DNA of 64,000 bases from Dendrolimus kikuchii (GCA_019925095.2 CM034403.1:5647690-5711689), one strand, 5' to 3'; positions 34,396 through 46,292 are shown, counted from the stretch's first letter. Numbers and translations: made by a program. The notes: a model not told the origin generated them from the letters alone.

Positions 34396-34444
34396 GTTGT
34401 ATTATTTTTGTACTTATATGCACTGTGTATATACTTATCATCAT

Positions 34445-34615
34445 TATTTATAGACTACACCACTGTCAGTTTTAAAAATCTATTAATCCCTGCCAAGGGT
34501 TGCCTGGAAGAGATCGCTTTTTAGCGATAAGGCTGCCCGTTGTAATATCTTTTGTATTTTTTTAGTACTCTTTGTCTATCCTTTGGTGTACAATAAAGAG
34601 TTACCTTACCTTAAT
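34445..34615 (+). mobile_element. LINE 3' untranslated end (ATCGCTTTTTAGCGATAAG type)
   Basis: GGGTTGCCTGGAAGAGATCG, the small hairpin CGCTTTTTAGCG and GTGTACAATAAAGAGTTACC, ending in a CTTAC-type tail. This 3' end is common to a LINE family widespread in Lepidoptera. A minus-strand piece is at 43005-43040 and another at 40755-40800. Confidence 0.55.
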
Positions 34616-34979
34616 TAACTAGTGAAAATGTAATTAATACAGGCTTAAGGCTTTTTATTGAGCAAATGACGCGATAATTATAAAAGGTTGTTGTTATTAA
34701 AGATCCATTGTCTTATGTGAAATACCTCTAGCTAATTATATCCAAGTTTAAGGGCTATTACAAAGATTTGTTGTGTCATAAAACGACAGTACGGGAGGAC
34801 TTTGATGGTATGAACAACCGTTGACCAGCTGGCTCGTTAAACTATGATTGCAAAACAATATACTGATCAAACCGATTATCAAAAATATTTTTCAGTGTGA
34901 CACAGGTTATTAAATGTTAATGTTTATTAATATATTGTAAAAGGAGAGATTGTACCATATATTACAATATATTGTATTA
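34616..34979. other. AT-rich stretch, nothing recognised
   Basis: No supported feature. Confidence 0.4.
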
Positions 34980-35302
34980 TCCCGTGCAGGAACGGAGAAA
35001 GAACACAATTTATTGCGGCCGGGCGGCCTGTCGTAAGAGGCGACAAAAAAACCCCCAGCCAGGTGGTAGGGTATTTGCCCGACTGGATGGCTACCACCCC
35101 TGGTCTAGAGTATGCCGCCATAGCAATCTTGTGTTGTGTTCCGATATTAGTGACCAAGCTCCATTCCCCCTTTAGAGAGCAGCAGCGCTTTTATAACACC
35201 TTTGGTGTGGAAAATGTCCATAGGTGATGGTAACCGCTTTTCATCAAGTGGGCCGTCTGCCTGTCTGCTGAACTCCTGCAATAAAAAAATAAAATAAAAA
35301 AA
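34980..35302 (+). mobile_element. Dispersed retroposon family A, copy 4
   Basis: Full length, from CCGTGCAGGAACGGAGAAA to CTGCAATAAAAAAATAAAAT. Contains the complete CGGCCGGGCGGCCTGTCG block. Confidence 0.85.
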
Positions 35303-35404
35303 GGCACCTATAATAAACGTGTATGTATGAAGAGATTAATGAAAGTATAATTATGAAGCTAAAGATGTATGTCCAGATCGTAGATCAAAATCCACCGTCT
35401 CTGC

Positions 35405-35702
35405 GTAAGTAATATCAGCCCATAAATGTCCCACTGCTGGGCTCGGGCCTCCCACTATAGGAGGAGAGTATACCCGGCATGCTTGTCCAAGGCGGCTTGG
35501 CAGGTTTGACACATCGGTTATCTCGATGTGCAGGTTGCATTACGATGTTTTCTTTCACCGTTGTTAGCACGTGGTAATTGTAACAATATGCACATTAGGT
35601 CAGAAAAAGCCCGAGTGGTGCAAGCGTTCCGGCCAGGATCGAACCCGCGCCCTTCGAGTTTGGGACACGTGCGCTAAACGTAACTCTACCACGACTTCTC
35701 TG
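35405..35702 (-). mobile_element. tRNA-derived SINE, family S2, copy 2
   Basis: The minus strand has the head CGTGGTAGAGTTACG with B box GGTTCGATCC near 35637-35646, the CTAACAACGGTGAAAGAAA body and a CAGCAGTGGGAC end. Matches 2548-2852. Confidence 0.8.
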
Positions 35703-35767
35703 TGTACTCTTATGAAAAACAAGAATAACAATATGTATACGAGTATATGGTCAATTTTGAAACTTTT

Positions 35768-36570
35768 GTTTTTCAACCGACTTCCAAAAGAAGGTTCTCA
35801 ATTCGGCTGTATGTTATTTTTGTATGTGTGTTACGCGATCACTCCGTTAATTGCGTACCATTTATCAATTTTATATTTTTTTTATTTGAAGTGTATACTC
35901 CCGTGGTGGTCTCGTGGCCACTAAGTCAGGATCTGATGAGTAGATCCTAGGGACACCGAGAGGAACACTTATTAAAGAACACCGAGCGCCTACCAGTAGT
36001 ATATTTTCTACAGGCACTTAATTTTTATGTATGTATGTTACACGATTTCTCCGTCAATTGTGGACCGATTTTCAAAATGTTTTTTTTATTTTATTCGAAA
36101 GAGTATACTCCTGAGATGATTCCATAGTCACCAAGTCTGGATCTGATGAGTGAAAATCTCAGGGAAGTCGAAAGAAACATTCGAAAATTGTTAACTCACT
36201 TATTTGTAATACAACATCTTCGTCAATTGTGGACCGATTTTCTTTATTCGTAAGTGTATACTCTCGAGATTGTACAATACAGTAGTACATTTTCTACAGG
36301 CGCTTTATATATTACTTCTAAAGCTATTTAAGTATTTGCGCAACTGGAAAATAAAAAATATGTTTAAAAAAAAACAATACCGACTTCGAAGTAAAACGCA
36401 AAAAATAAATTGTTAACCGACTTCTTTCAACAAGATCTTGAAGTGGGTGCGAAGTAAAAAGTAAAAATTACTATATTTTCTATATTTATTGTTATTTGTT
36501 ATGTTTTACGTGGCATCGACTTCAAGAAGTTCTAGAAAGAAGTTTAATATTTTTTTTTTAATTTGAAGTC
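35768..36570 (+). repeat. Family G repeat, copy 2, with inverted ends
   Basis: Starts CAACCGACTTCC (35776) and ends GAAGTCGGTTTTT (36565). Contains two or three imperfect internal repeats of the GGATCTGATGAGT...TTGTGGACCGATTTTC unit. Non-coding. Class not certain. Confidence 0.5.
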
Positions 36571-36777
36571 GGTTTTTTATTTTTATTTATTTGGCACACA
36601 AAATAAGAAACAGCTAAAAGTTAATTATCTTAATTTAATGTATAAATTATTAGGTCTAAGCTGTAACTCTAAACATGTGAGCACATAATGTACCATACAT
36701 TGACAAGATGTTTAGAGGTTAGTATGACTTATTATAATGTTAGTTTTACAGTGATTAGGTAACAAAATTATTATGCA

Positions 36778-37345
36778 TCTATGCCAGAAATATTGGTGCA
36801 AATTAAAGACCGAATTTCACGTTGAAATTTAAAGAAGGAGGAATTAAAAATATCAATGGATATATTTCTACTTGCAATCTCACACACGCCTGCACATTCT
36901 TGTGACTGGATTATAAAACGATGTGTTATTTCTAAAAACTTGAAGGGAAAAGAGTCTAGGTGAAGGATTACGAGTTTTGTATCTAGTGTTAAAATTAATA
37001 AAGGAAAGTATGTCAGGACAGTCAATTGAGCCATTTAGGAGCTTAAATAAACAGAGTAGTTCATTAAATTCACGTCGTGATTTGAGTGAGTCAATTTTAA
37101 ACTTCACTAATCTTTTGATGTAAGATCTGTATTCGCGGCCAAGATGGAATCTATAAGAAAGAATATTTAACTTTTTTTTTCTGCACTCTTTCTATTCTCT
37201 CACTATGCACAGCGTAAAAGGGAGACCGGATTATTGAGGCATATTCCATTATTGTTCGAACGAGAGAACAGAAGAGGTAAACAATTGTATGTTGGTTTTG
37301 GTTTTTTAAAACACATTTTGAACCAAATTACTCTACCTGCATACC
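36778..37345 (-). pseudogene. LINE reverse transcriptase C-terminal relic (Jockey/R1-like)
   Basis: Minus strand, with few frame corrections: IVYLFCSLVRTIMEYAS, HSERIERVQKK, RREFNELLCLFKLLNG, SIDCPDILSFINF, NPVTRMCR and DIFNSS. The order VR.I.EYAS, ERIERVQKKF, L...FKLLNG...CP..L and N.P...RM is that of the thumb and C-terminal part of insect non-LTR reverse transcriptases. The catalytic YxDD motif lies upstream and is missing. Confidence 0.75.
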
Positions 37346-37495
37346 AATAAACCTAACAATATATCTCGGACAAAGGTAGCTCATGAAGTCCTGAACCCAC
37401 TAGTGGGACTTAGGGGCTGATATTATTTTTTTACGCAATTTGATTTTGTTTACTAAGAAAAAAAAGAGCACAAAGCCATGTAACTACGTTTTAAT

Positions 37496-37950
37496 CAGTG
37501 CCGTAAATAGCCTTTTATGCGCCCTATGCGAGCTTCTATAACTGCGCCCTTGTTTTTTTAGATATTATAGTACCCTAGCTAGAGCAATGCTATGTATAGG
37601 CCTACTTTATTTCATTCAGCTTGATAAAATAACGCACAAGGACCTTGGTGTTGGTGGATCAATTATCTAATATTTAGGAAGAAAAATCTATTTTTTTAAA
37701 GAACTAGAACACAAATACGCTCGTGCGCTGCCAAAAAACTAAGCGCGATGTTTTGTCTAATTTAACAGACGGTTTTGATGATACTGGCATGAAGGTACGT
37801 ATGTGTTGGAATCGAGCACTAGGGGCGCAGCGGGAACTTATCAGGAGCAAACCGAAAAATAATATTCCTGCCTGGTCTGGCCATTCTTACGGCCTCCAGA
37901 GTCTTCAACAGTGCCTGGGCACCGGTGGCACCGCCCTATTTACGGCACTG
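37496..37950. mobile_element. hAT-like MITE with 15-bp inverted ends
   Basis: CAGTGCCGTAAATAG at 37496-37510 is the exact reverse complement of 37936-37950. The flanks GTTTTAAT (37488-37495) and GTTTTTAT (37951-37958) form an 8-bp target duplication with one change. CAGTG-type ends and 8-bp duplications are hAT features. 455 bp with no transposase. Confidence 0.8.
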
Positions 37951-37962
37951 GTTTTTATATGA

Positions 37963-38180
37963 CGGCCTCTGTGGTTGAGCGGGCTAAGCCTTTGCCGGTC
38001 TACCTCACTACAACGCAGAGGCTCCGGGTTCGATTTCTGGTATAGTAAATTTCGGTAACGTATTTTCTCCGTTATTTACTATGGTCTGGGTGTCAGGGAT
38101 CGGCCCCAGAGTAGTCCGTTGTATATTACCCATAACACAAGCGTAACTTGCTTAATTTAGGGATATACAATATGTGTGTC
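37963..38180 (+). mobile_element. tRNA-derived SINE, family S1, copy 3
   Basis: Best S1 copy: CTGTGGTTGAGCGGG (A box region), GGGTTCGATTTCTGG (B box), GGTCTGGGTGTCAGGG, GGATATACAATATGTG. It begins 5 bp after the hAT-like element's target duplication. Confidence 0.8.
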
Positions 38181-38302
38181 TGTCTGCCGATTATTATTAT
38201 TATTTCACATATATTTATTTCTATTCTTTTTTATGTTTTTTTAATACATATATATATATATATATATAAAAATAAACACATATTAAAAAAATATTATTAT
38301 TA

Positions 38303-38780
38303 TTTTTTTTTTTTTTCTTTGTAGATCACGGGCCATAAAAACGGCCCGGACATTTGGAGGGCTTGCGTGGGGCCATGGGAAGGCCAACACGTAGAGGCCC
38401 CTTGACAAATTTAATGTAAATGTGGCGTGACACTGACCGGCGATTATCCCTGTCTACACCATATAGTAATGCACCCAAGGACAAGCCCCGGCCAGTGTAG
38501 GACTATTGTGGGAAATGAGGACAAAAAGTACCGGGCTATTGTGGTGAACTGCTAATGGTACTAGGGGTCTGGGAATATGGGGACTATGGCGTCTGCCCGT
38601 CGCAATGTTCAGGGAACATGGAAAAATGGGCAGACGGTGACTCGCCACTCCCTGCATGGGCCCCAAAAAATGCCATAAAGACAGGGGCAACATGGGTGTG
38701 AGTGGCTAAGGGGTGTCGAGAGGTGGGCTGCAGGTTCACCGAAGCTACTTCCGACGTTAGGCCGTTTATCACTTCCACCC
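38303..38780 (-). mobile_element. 5'-truncated retroposon with poly-A (minus strand)
   Basis: T run at 38303-38316 marks the 3' end. The minus strand encodes a short EVINGLTSEVASVNLQPTSR-like stretch, then a GC-rich 3' region with CACCACAATAGCCCGG and GGCCGGGGCTTG. Diverged pieces of the same family lie at 49250-49390 and 49862-50160 (minus). Family unnamed. Confidence 0.6.
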
Positions 38781-38937
38781 CTTATTATAATAATTGGGTT
38801 TCTTGCGAATTGTAATTTATGATATATTCATATTTTGGGTGCACGAACCACGATGAATTTCATTTAAAATGTATTAATATTGACGTCCTCGGAATTTCGT
38901 TTCATTACAGAATATATAGATGTCATTTTATAGAAAA

Positions 38938-39465
38938 CTAGGATATGCCCGCGACTTCGTCCACGCTTGATTTGAAATTCGCGCGAAATTCCCATGACAT
39001 AAAGTACCGTACCTATAGTTTTAGTGAAAACTGTGTCGGAATAAGCTATTTTTTATGCACCCCAACAACTTAAAATCGCTCCCGGGAAAGTGTCCATCGG
39101 ATTCCTGGAATAAAAAGCATTTTATTACATAAAATTTGCTATCGATCAGTGAAAAATCACATTAGAATTCCAATTTGTTTTTCAATCTGGTAATTTTAAA
39201 TAATTCCCAGAAACATTACCGCGAGTTTTCCAGGATAAAAGCTAGCGCAGATTTTAAGTCTAAAAAATTACTGCTCATCAGCAAAAACGGCATTAAAATC
39301 GGCCCAGTAGTTTTACGTGAATCCCGAATAAATAAACAAATCAACAAACAGATACACAACAAAATTCATCGTGTTCTCCATCGTTTATATAGTAAATTCC
39401 AGTTACGTTGTTTTTTTTTAATATCTTCAATGTACAGACACGGCATGTTTAGAATGTTGTAATAT
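38938..39465 (-). mobile_element. CTAG-terminal repeat, family B, copy 6
   Basis: Reverse complement of family B: CTAGGATATGCCCGCGACTT at the left, CACGGCATGTTTAGAATG at the right. Near full length, non-coding. Confidence 0.65.
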
Positions 39466-40073
39466 ACATTTTACTTAATACGAGTTCTTACTAATACTAA
39501 TTAACGAACTTACTAGGATTTGATTTGATATTTGATAATTTAAACTGAATATTAATTTCAAAATATTTATTGTAATGAGAAATTTCGCATTTAAAATATA
39601 AATATTAAAATCTTAGCTCGAAAAAGTCGAGTAAGTGCGTGATAGTCCATGAACTATAAAGGGTTCCGTAGCTTAGAGTGAAAAATGTTCACTGTATGCG
39701 TCATTTAATTTTAACTTAAAATGTCATCAATTTATTTTATGGGTAAAACATAAAAAAAACTAAGATTTCTAAGTATAAAATTTATTCTTGAAAGAATAAA
39801 TTTTATTTTAAACTTTGTTGAAACAAGTGAATTGGATTAAGCAATTTTTCTAAATTATTATATTACTAACTATTTTATAAATAAACCTAACCGTAAAATA
39901 TATATATACAAATTTTTTTTAAAAAAAAACCTATATTTTAGCTAAAGACACAATAATCCAAAAACTACACATACTAATTTTCTTTAAAAGTATCATTGAA
40001 CTTCAAATTTTTCCTCAATTTTTCACTTCATACTTCAGTTTTTTGTTTGGACCTCGCAATTTATACTACATAT

Positions 40074-40076
<3 letters not shown>
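39466..40076. other. AT-rich stretch, nothing recognised
   Basis: No supported gene. 39650-39670 holds a GGGTTCCGTAGC phrase also seen, diverged, near 8150. Confidence 0.4.
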
Positions 40077-40133
<57 letters not shown>

Positions 40134-40134
40134 C

Positions 40135-40190
<56 letters not shown>
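40077..40190. repeat. (TA)n microsatellite
   Basis: TA array with two ACA-type interruptions. Confidence 0.95.
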
Positions 40191-40193
<3 letters not shown>

Positions 40194-40448
40194 TTATTGT
40201 GTTTTAAAAGATACAGTTAATAGAAATAAAATTTTACAATACTGTTACAACTTAAGTTCCGACGAAAACAAATTCCACCTGCATATCTGTAAAAACACGT
40301 TTTAGTACCTGTCGGCATTTCAACTTATTTTAATTCTTTTATGGTCGTCTTCTTTTGTTTACTTATTTATTGGCATAAGTTTCTAGGAAACAGGCCATTA
40401 CTTTATTGTACTCGTTTATGGACGCTTGCGGCCGAATGATTAGCCAGG

Positions 40449-40746
40449 TGTTGCGGATTACGTCGACTACGATACGGACACATTTGTATTTGTGAGGTAT
40501 AAAACGACGGCCTGATGGGGAGAGGGGGCAGTCGAGCGAGAACTACGTTCAAGACGACACGTGTATACATTTGGGAATCTATTAGTGACGGACTTTGCGC
40601 GTTTTATTGAATTACGACCTTCTGCATTACGTTTTGATTTGTTATGTTCGGTTATATTTGTCCTGTGTTTTACGTGTTTGTATAGTTCTAATAAACTGTA
40701 TAGTAATTCCAACGGCATTTTAATTCGAGTCTCACAACTCGTAACA
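40449..40746 (+). repeat. Probable solo LTR
   Basis: Ends TGTTGCG...CGTAACA are short inverted repeats with TG/CA termini. GGTATAAAACG (about 40495) is a TATA box, GCAGTCGAGC lies about 30 bp downstream as a possible initiator, and AATAAA occurs at about 40688. This promoter-to-polyadenylation order within about 300 bp fits a Ty3/gypsy-type LTR. No partner LTR or target duplication was found. Confidence 0.45.
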
Positions 40747-40754
40747 ATACAATA

Positions 40755-40835
40755 GGCGGTCGTATCTCTATTGGCGATTTCTTCCAGACAACTTTTGGAT
40801 GGACAAGAAGTTTGATAAGAACAAAGGTATGGTGT
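40755..40835 (-). mobile_element. LINE 3' end fragment (GGAAGAAATCGCC type)
   Basis: The minus strand AAAAGTTGTCTGGAAGAAAT matches the 3' end at 34500-34530. Directly right of the probable LTR. Confidence 0.45.
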
Positions 40836-40859
40836 ATTATTCTCACTACCCAATCAGTA

Positions 40860-41699
40860 TGTTATAAATATATACATATATGAACATACATTCATTAATA
40901 AAATATTAAAATTATACTAATAAGATATGAGTAAATAAAATATTATGCAATACACTTAAATAAATAAATATAAAAAGAGAAAAAAGCTGACAGTAACTGC
41001 TGCTGCATCCTTAAATTGAGCTATTTGATGATAGTTTGAATAATCCTTCAAAAGTCTATTAAAAAGACTTTTTACTTTTTCTATCTACTGAAAGAGTCGT
41101 TAACTAGCATTCTTTAACAGTCTTATTCATATTTAGTTAAAGTAAGTTTGTAGTCTCGTTAAACCCTAATTAACGATAACCCATACAAATTAACATAACA
41201 AAAACAGAATATCATTGTTACGTGATTTTACTGCAGCATTATGCCTGTAGGGTCATATAGAATATATCTTGCTGTCTTTGATCAATTATAGACTGAATAG
41301 TTTCTGAGTAACATTAATGTGATATAACGACAGACAAACAGACATTACGATTTCATAACTTTCTTTTTTTCTTCTTCTTTTCATTTTTACAAAATCAAAT
41401 TCGAATATGAAGGTAAAATCCAATTTGGAGCATTCCTTCTAAGCACACTTTTATACAAATAGGTATTGATTATATTGAAAGTTCTTAACTTTGGCAATAT
41501 TAAATTTAAGATAAGAGTGATAACTTTTTACTTAGTATTTTCTTCAGACTTAAATTTTGGGAACAACTTACCTGATGGTAATAAGTGCTGTTTAAATTTA
41601 ATTCTAAGTATTTATACTACTATTTTCAATTATAACAAAAAAAGTTTATAATAATAACTGTGAGATATTATTAAACTTCAATTTTTTTGTTACTTGTTT
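40860..41699. other. AT-rich stretch, nothing recognised
   Basis: No supported feature. Confidence 0.4.
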
Positions 41700-41940
41700 T
41701 AAATATACGAAGAGTTAACAAAACTGGGTCATTTTGGTCTTACACCTAAAGGAAGGTTTGCACTGAAAATCAGCGTTGTGTCGGATATTATTCCGACACA
41801 GCAATATGCTGAGTGCAAACCTTGTTTGCTGAAAATGCGGCGTACAAATTCTCAAAATATGCTTTGTGTATAAAAATGTATAAGGAATGTAATTGCGTCG
41901 CAATTTCTTCAAATAAATTTTTCTTTCTTTCTTTCTTTCT
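41700..41940 (+). mobile_element. Retroposon 3' end with long stem-loop and CTTT tail
   Basis: Ends in AAATAAATTTTTCTTTCTTT with further CTTT repeats, a typical simple-repeat tail. Contains a nested hairpin: AAGGTTTGCACT (41753-41764) pairs with 41812-41823, and TGTGTCGGA (41777-41785) pairs with TCCGACACA (41792-41800). Family unnamed. Confidence 0.5.
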
Positions 41941-42126
41941 TTCAGTTAGACTAACGAAAAGTCATTGTTAAGACACTTTCAAACCCAGTGCAAAGTTTAA
42001 GTAAAGAGGGTATTTCTCTGGTATTTCTACCCACCGATATTTCTAATCAATCGTTTTAAAAGTTTGATGTTCAAGCAGGTTTTTAGTCTTTTGTAACCGA
42101 AAAGCGAAAACGGTATACTTACAATT

Positions 42127-42350
42127 TAATTAAACTACGTTTTAATCGTTTTATACCTGTATTTTATTTGATATTTATTCCAATGTTTTTGATACTTTTC
42201 AGTAGCCATAATCACGGAAGACCAAGATGTCAAGTGAGAATGAGTAATGTTGTAGTTATTATTGATTGATACCACAACTTTGTCTTCTGTGATCACGGCT
42301 ATTTAAAATTGGCCATTCCGCGCTTAAAACCGTTACAACGTAGTTTTACT
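42127..42350. mobile_element. Foldback element with nested imperfect inverted repeats
   Basis: Outer arms around TTAAACTACGTTTTAATCG (left) and CGTTACAACGTAGTTTTAC (right); inner arms 42202-42232 and 42271-42302 (TAGCCATAATCACGGAAG against its inverse). Non-coding. Confidence 0.5.
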
Positions 42351-42359
42351 TAAGACTTA

Positions 42360-43079
42360 AGAAAATCTTATAATTTAATTATATCTGTTTGTGTACTGAA
42401 CGGACAAAGTTCAGTTTTTGATATATGGGGTATTTTTGGTTACTGTATCTTGGTTCAATAGGCAAATAACAAAACAGTGCGAGTTTTTCACTTCTATGGT
42501 ACCCTTGGTTGCGCGCGGACTGCTAAACACTTACCCGTTTTATTATTGATTGATACAGATATATAAGTCGACAACAACTGGCTAATAACGGGAGTAAGCT
42601 CAGTGAAAGTTCTACCTCTTTGATGTAAGTTTCTAGCTATGAATTACCAAGACAATGTAATTAAACTTGAATATTGTCTACGTTGAATTAATTGACTGCC
42701 CTAAGTAAAGGTGTAGTCACGCGGTTACTACTGAAGTACGTATTAATTAGAATTATGTAGAACTGTAGATGTTGGATAGAAGATTGTGGATTTTTTATTT
42801 ATTAATCCAGTCGTTTCTATCTCACCAGCAGAAATCATTTTCTTAGAACATAGAAGAAGAAATGAGCCAATGAGGATGCTGAATTTATGACGGATTTCAA
42901 TTCCTTTTTTTTTAAATAATAAGATAGTTAGATGACACGTTATTGTACATCTACACAAACATGAACTTCCAGACTAAAACTATACCTAATTATGTACAAA
43001 GGGCGGTCTTATCGCTAAAAAGCGATCTCTTCCAAACAACCTCAGAAATGAATTGAGATGATAACGGTGGAATACGCAA
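42360..43079. other. Unrecognised stretch
   Basis: 43005-43040 (minus) matches the LINE 3' end phrase AAGAGATCGCTTTTTAGCGA. Otherwise nothing supported. Confidence 0.4.
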
Positions 43080-43280
43080 GCTATATTACCGGTATACAGC
43101 GGGGATGTGGCTAACGTGTTGCCGTCCTCTAAGAAATGTTATAAGCCTTTCTTAAAAAACTTCATGTCATAGCGCAGAGCGAAAACCGCGGTTTTCCCTC
43201 CAGATCATTTTTGTACGCGGAATAAATGTTCCAGAGAACTAGAGATCAAGAAAATGGGGGTGAATATCCCAAATTACTAC
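43080..43280 (-). pseudogene. Jockey-like LINE C-terminal relic
   Basis: Minus strand, frame-corrected: FIPRTKMIWRENRGF, HEVFKKGL and RTATR-type remains, the end of the same ORF type as 31690-32290. CGCGTACAAAAATGATCTGG corresponds to the PRT..W motif. Confidence 0.55.
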
Positions 43281-43782
43281 CTTTATTTTTTTTACCATCA
43301 GAGAGTAGAGATCTCAATGAACAAAAAGCCCACCGACTTTTTTAAAAAGCTGATATTTTGATGCGAGAATTTTCGATTAGGGTGCTTGTTCGATATAAGT
43401 CAAAATAAGGTGAATAAATAAATATTTTAAATAAAAAAAATACAGTCTGTTTGGAACATAAAAAGGTAAGTTTTTACCAAATTACGTGAAAAATTTTTTT
43501 TTTGTAAAAGATAAAAATAAAAAACCAAAAACTTGGTTTTTTGAAATTTTCACATAAATTTTAAGGTTATGTGAAAAAAGTATAGACACAAAAGTTGTAG
43601 ATCTTTTTATAACTTACAACTTTGCCATTTAACTTTTTTCCATAGGACTTTTAGTTTTGCCAAAATCGAAATGAACCGTTTTTTATGTTTAAAAATTCAC
43701 TTCCTTTGACTTCCCGACCTCAGATCGCCCGTAAATTATTTTTCCTTTCATTATTGTTATATTCTCTTCCTTTTCCAAAGAG
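43281..43782. other. AT-rich stretch with a small hairpin
   Basis: AAAGTTGTA (43591-43599) pairs with TACAACTTT (43615-43623). The surrounding phrase is probably an old repeat. No gene. Confidence 0.4.
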
Positions 43783-44095
43783 TTTTATTTTTATTGTAGG
43801 AGTTCAGCAGACAGGCAGACGGCCCACTTGATGGAAAGCGGTTACCATCGCCTATGGACATTTGCAACACCAAAGATGCTACAAATGCGCAGCTGCTCTC
43901 TTAAAGGAGACTGGAACCTAGTCACTAATGCCGGAACACAACTCAAGGTTATTATAGCAGCATACTCTAAACCAGGGGTGGTAGCCATCCAGTCGGGCAA
44001 ATGCCCTACCACCTGGCTGTGGGTTGTTTTGTCGCCTCTTACGACAGGCCGCCCGGCCGCAGGAAATTGTATTCTTTCTCCGTTCCTGTACGGAT
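43783..44095 (-). mobile_element. Dispersed retroposon family A, copy 5
   Basis: Reverse complement of family A, full length. The head CCGTACAGGAACGGAGAAAG is at the right, with a T-rich tail complement at the left. Confidence 0.85.
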
Positions 44096-44796
44096 AAAAG
44101 AGATTCAACCTACTATTATTTTTTTGGGTTTCAATAATTATCGACTTTGGTCTATAAAACAAGAACGGACTGGTTTTTTCTGGGCGGTTTTCAATCTTTA
44201 GTATTCTTGCATAGTATTACGATATAATAATAGCTCCTTTAAACTGGTAGCTAACGCAACCACACCTCGTTTGAATAAAGAATATTAAATTCAAACTACT
44301 AAATTTAATGCGGGTAGATAACTTAGGCTTTCAGCTCATAATATAGTATGTTAAGCCGAAGTAGAATTGACTTTGTTTATAGTTTATTTTAACTTTTTTT
44401 CTATTCTCAATCTTATCTCGGTCTTTTTAGTGTATTACTTTTAAATTCTCTTTTTTGCAGTCAAGTTTTTAATTTTTTTATTATTATTTGTTTTTTCGTG
44501 TATATTATTAATACAATATAACTATAGATAGATGATATATTTTTTTTTAAATACGTCGTCATTCTCAAACAGAATTTGACGTTCGCTCACCGTTAAAAGC
44601 TTCGTAAATATTTCAAACCAGTGCAAATGGCTTTTAAGCGTCACAACAATAAACAACTCCTGGGAGTCGGTAAATGAATTTTACCTTTAGGATCTTGTAG
44701 GTAGGTGAGAAATGAATATTTATGGGAATTTATAAGGGGTGTGTTCGATACTGATATATTAAGTGGAATATTGCGTATAGAATATATTGGACTGTC
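44096..44796. other. AT-rich stretch, nothing recognised
   Basis: No supported feature. Confidence 0.4.
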
Positions 44797-45164
44797 TAGG
44801 GCCTCAATTATGCTATTTAAATATCACGCGTTGCGAAGATGAAAGTACGATTTCATCGCAATAGTGTAAAAAATTGTATTCTACTAAATCCACAATATCT
44901 TCTCGATATCGTCGCAGTGAAATAATATTAAAGAAATATTAGTATTACCAGTATAGTAGAAGTGGCGTTAACCAATTTTGAAAAGCTATCAACATTTTAA
45001 ACATTTATTTCGCGCGTTTTCTCTTATAAGTTTTTATAAAGTAAGAGTGGCGTGTCACGGGCACGCCATTGAAATAAATATGTTACTAAAATCATACAAA
45101 CCTACGATTAAGACGATAATGTTCGGTGATTTTAACGAGACAATAACAGCATAATTGGGCCCCA
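44797..45164. mobile_element. Family F MITE with ~20-bp inverted ends
   Basis: TAGGGCCTCAATTATGCTATT (44797-44817; inverse at 45145-45164 reads TGGGGCCCAATTATGCTGTT). 368 bp, non-coding. Related pieces at 13610-15212 and 23172-23384. Confidence 0.65.
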
Positions 45165-45190
45165 GATTATACTTATATTATGCTTATTTT

Positions 45191-45650
45191 TAACCGACTT
45201 CAAAAAAGGAGGAGGTACTCAATTCGTCGGGATCTTTTTTTATGTATGTTTACCGATTACTCCGAGATTTATGATCCGATTTACGTGATTATTTTTTGTT
45301 CGACGCGGAATAGCTTCCACTTGGTCCCCTAAAAATTTGACATATTTGGCCCAGTAGTTTTCATTTTATGAAAATTTTTTATGAAAAAAATTCCATTCCG
45401 TTCCATATGTACACCGATTACGCTGAGATTTATGATCCGATTTACGTTATTCTTATTTAGTTTGTTGCGGAATAGTTGCTATTTGGTCCCTTAAAAATTT
45501 AACATAGTTTGGCCCAGTAGTTTTCATTTTACAAACATTTTTTTTCCCGTTTCTTGGGACCTATATTTTTTAAGGAGCGCGGCACCTTTCGTATGTCTAC
45601 CCCATACATAGCTAGACACTAAAAAGTAACAAAAAAATAAAAAAAACTTC
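45191..45650 (+). repeat. Family G-like repeat, copy 3
   Basis: Starts TAACCGACTTCAAAAAAGGA and contains two units with GATTTATGATCCGATTTACG and GGCCCAGTAGTTTTCATTTT. It abuts the element at 45651. Confidence 0.5.
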
Positions 45651-46263
45651 GTTTAAAAAAACCGACTTCAAAAACTAAACAGTATAAAATAACTTATTTT
45701 TAAAGCTATTATTAGAAATAAGTTATTTTTCAACACACTTGCTCATAAAGTGGCTCTATGGTCACCGCAATTAGGCACAGAATGACACCCATTATCAAAC
45801 TGTGAGTAAAAAACATTATAACTCACTAGTGAGTTATAGATTTTTTTTTAAATTTCATTGGTTGAGTTGCTTTGTTCTTAAAAAAGTTTTTATTAAAAAA
45901 AAAAGATCGTGTTCTATAGAACAAATAAATTAATGTCCCTATTGCTTGCTCATTTCATGCAACTTCTTATTTAAATAGATAATTTTAACTCGTACGTGTT
46001 TAATAAATAAAACTTTCACTCATATATAACTTTTTTTGTTATCTACTAAATAAAATGAGTTTTTGTTGTTATTTTATTCACAAGTGTGTTGAAAAACGTC
46101 GTATGATACACGTGTGTATTGATGATTACCGTCCTCGGCTCTCTTAAGACCCTCGCCTACGGCTCGACTCTCAATGGCACCTCGGCGGTAATCACCAATG
46201 TTACACACTAGTACCATAATGTACTATTATACTTTTTAGTTTTTGAAGTCAGTTTTTTTAAAC
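45651..46263. mobile_element. 613-bp MITE with ~38-bp inverted ends
   Basis: The left end runs GTTTAAAAAAACCGACTTC and on to AGTATAAAAT near 45690; the right end (46227-46263) is its inverse with two or three mismatches. Inside lie a perfect 22-bp palindrome (45817-45838, centre CACTAGTG) and AATAACTTATTT inverted copies. No coding. No clear target duplication. Confidence 0.65.
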
Positions 46264-46292
46264 CAATTTTTTTATTTTTATATTATACTTTT

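Noticed and set aside
37970..38045. Possible true tRNA gene
   Set aside because: A and B boxes are present, but the acceptor and anticodon stems do not pair and the same body follows the head in other copies; it is SINE S1.
40467..40853. 128-codon minus-strand open frame
   Set aside because: It spans a probable LTR and the edge of a LINE 3' end and has no domain apart from the short LEEIANRDT phrase of the LINE end.
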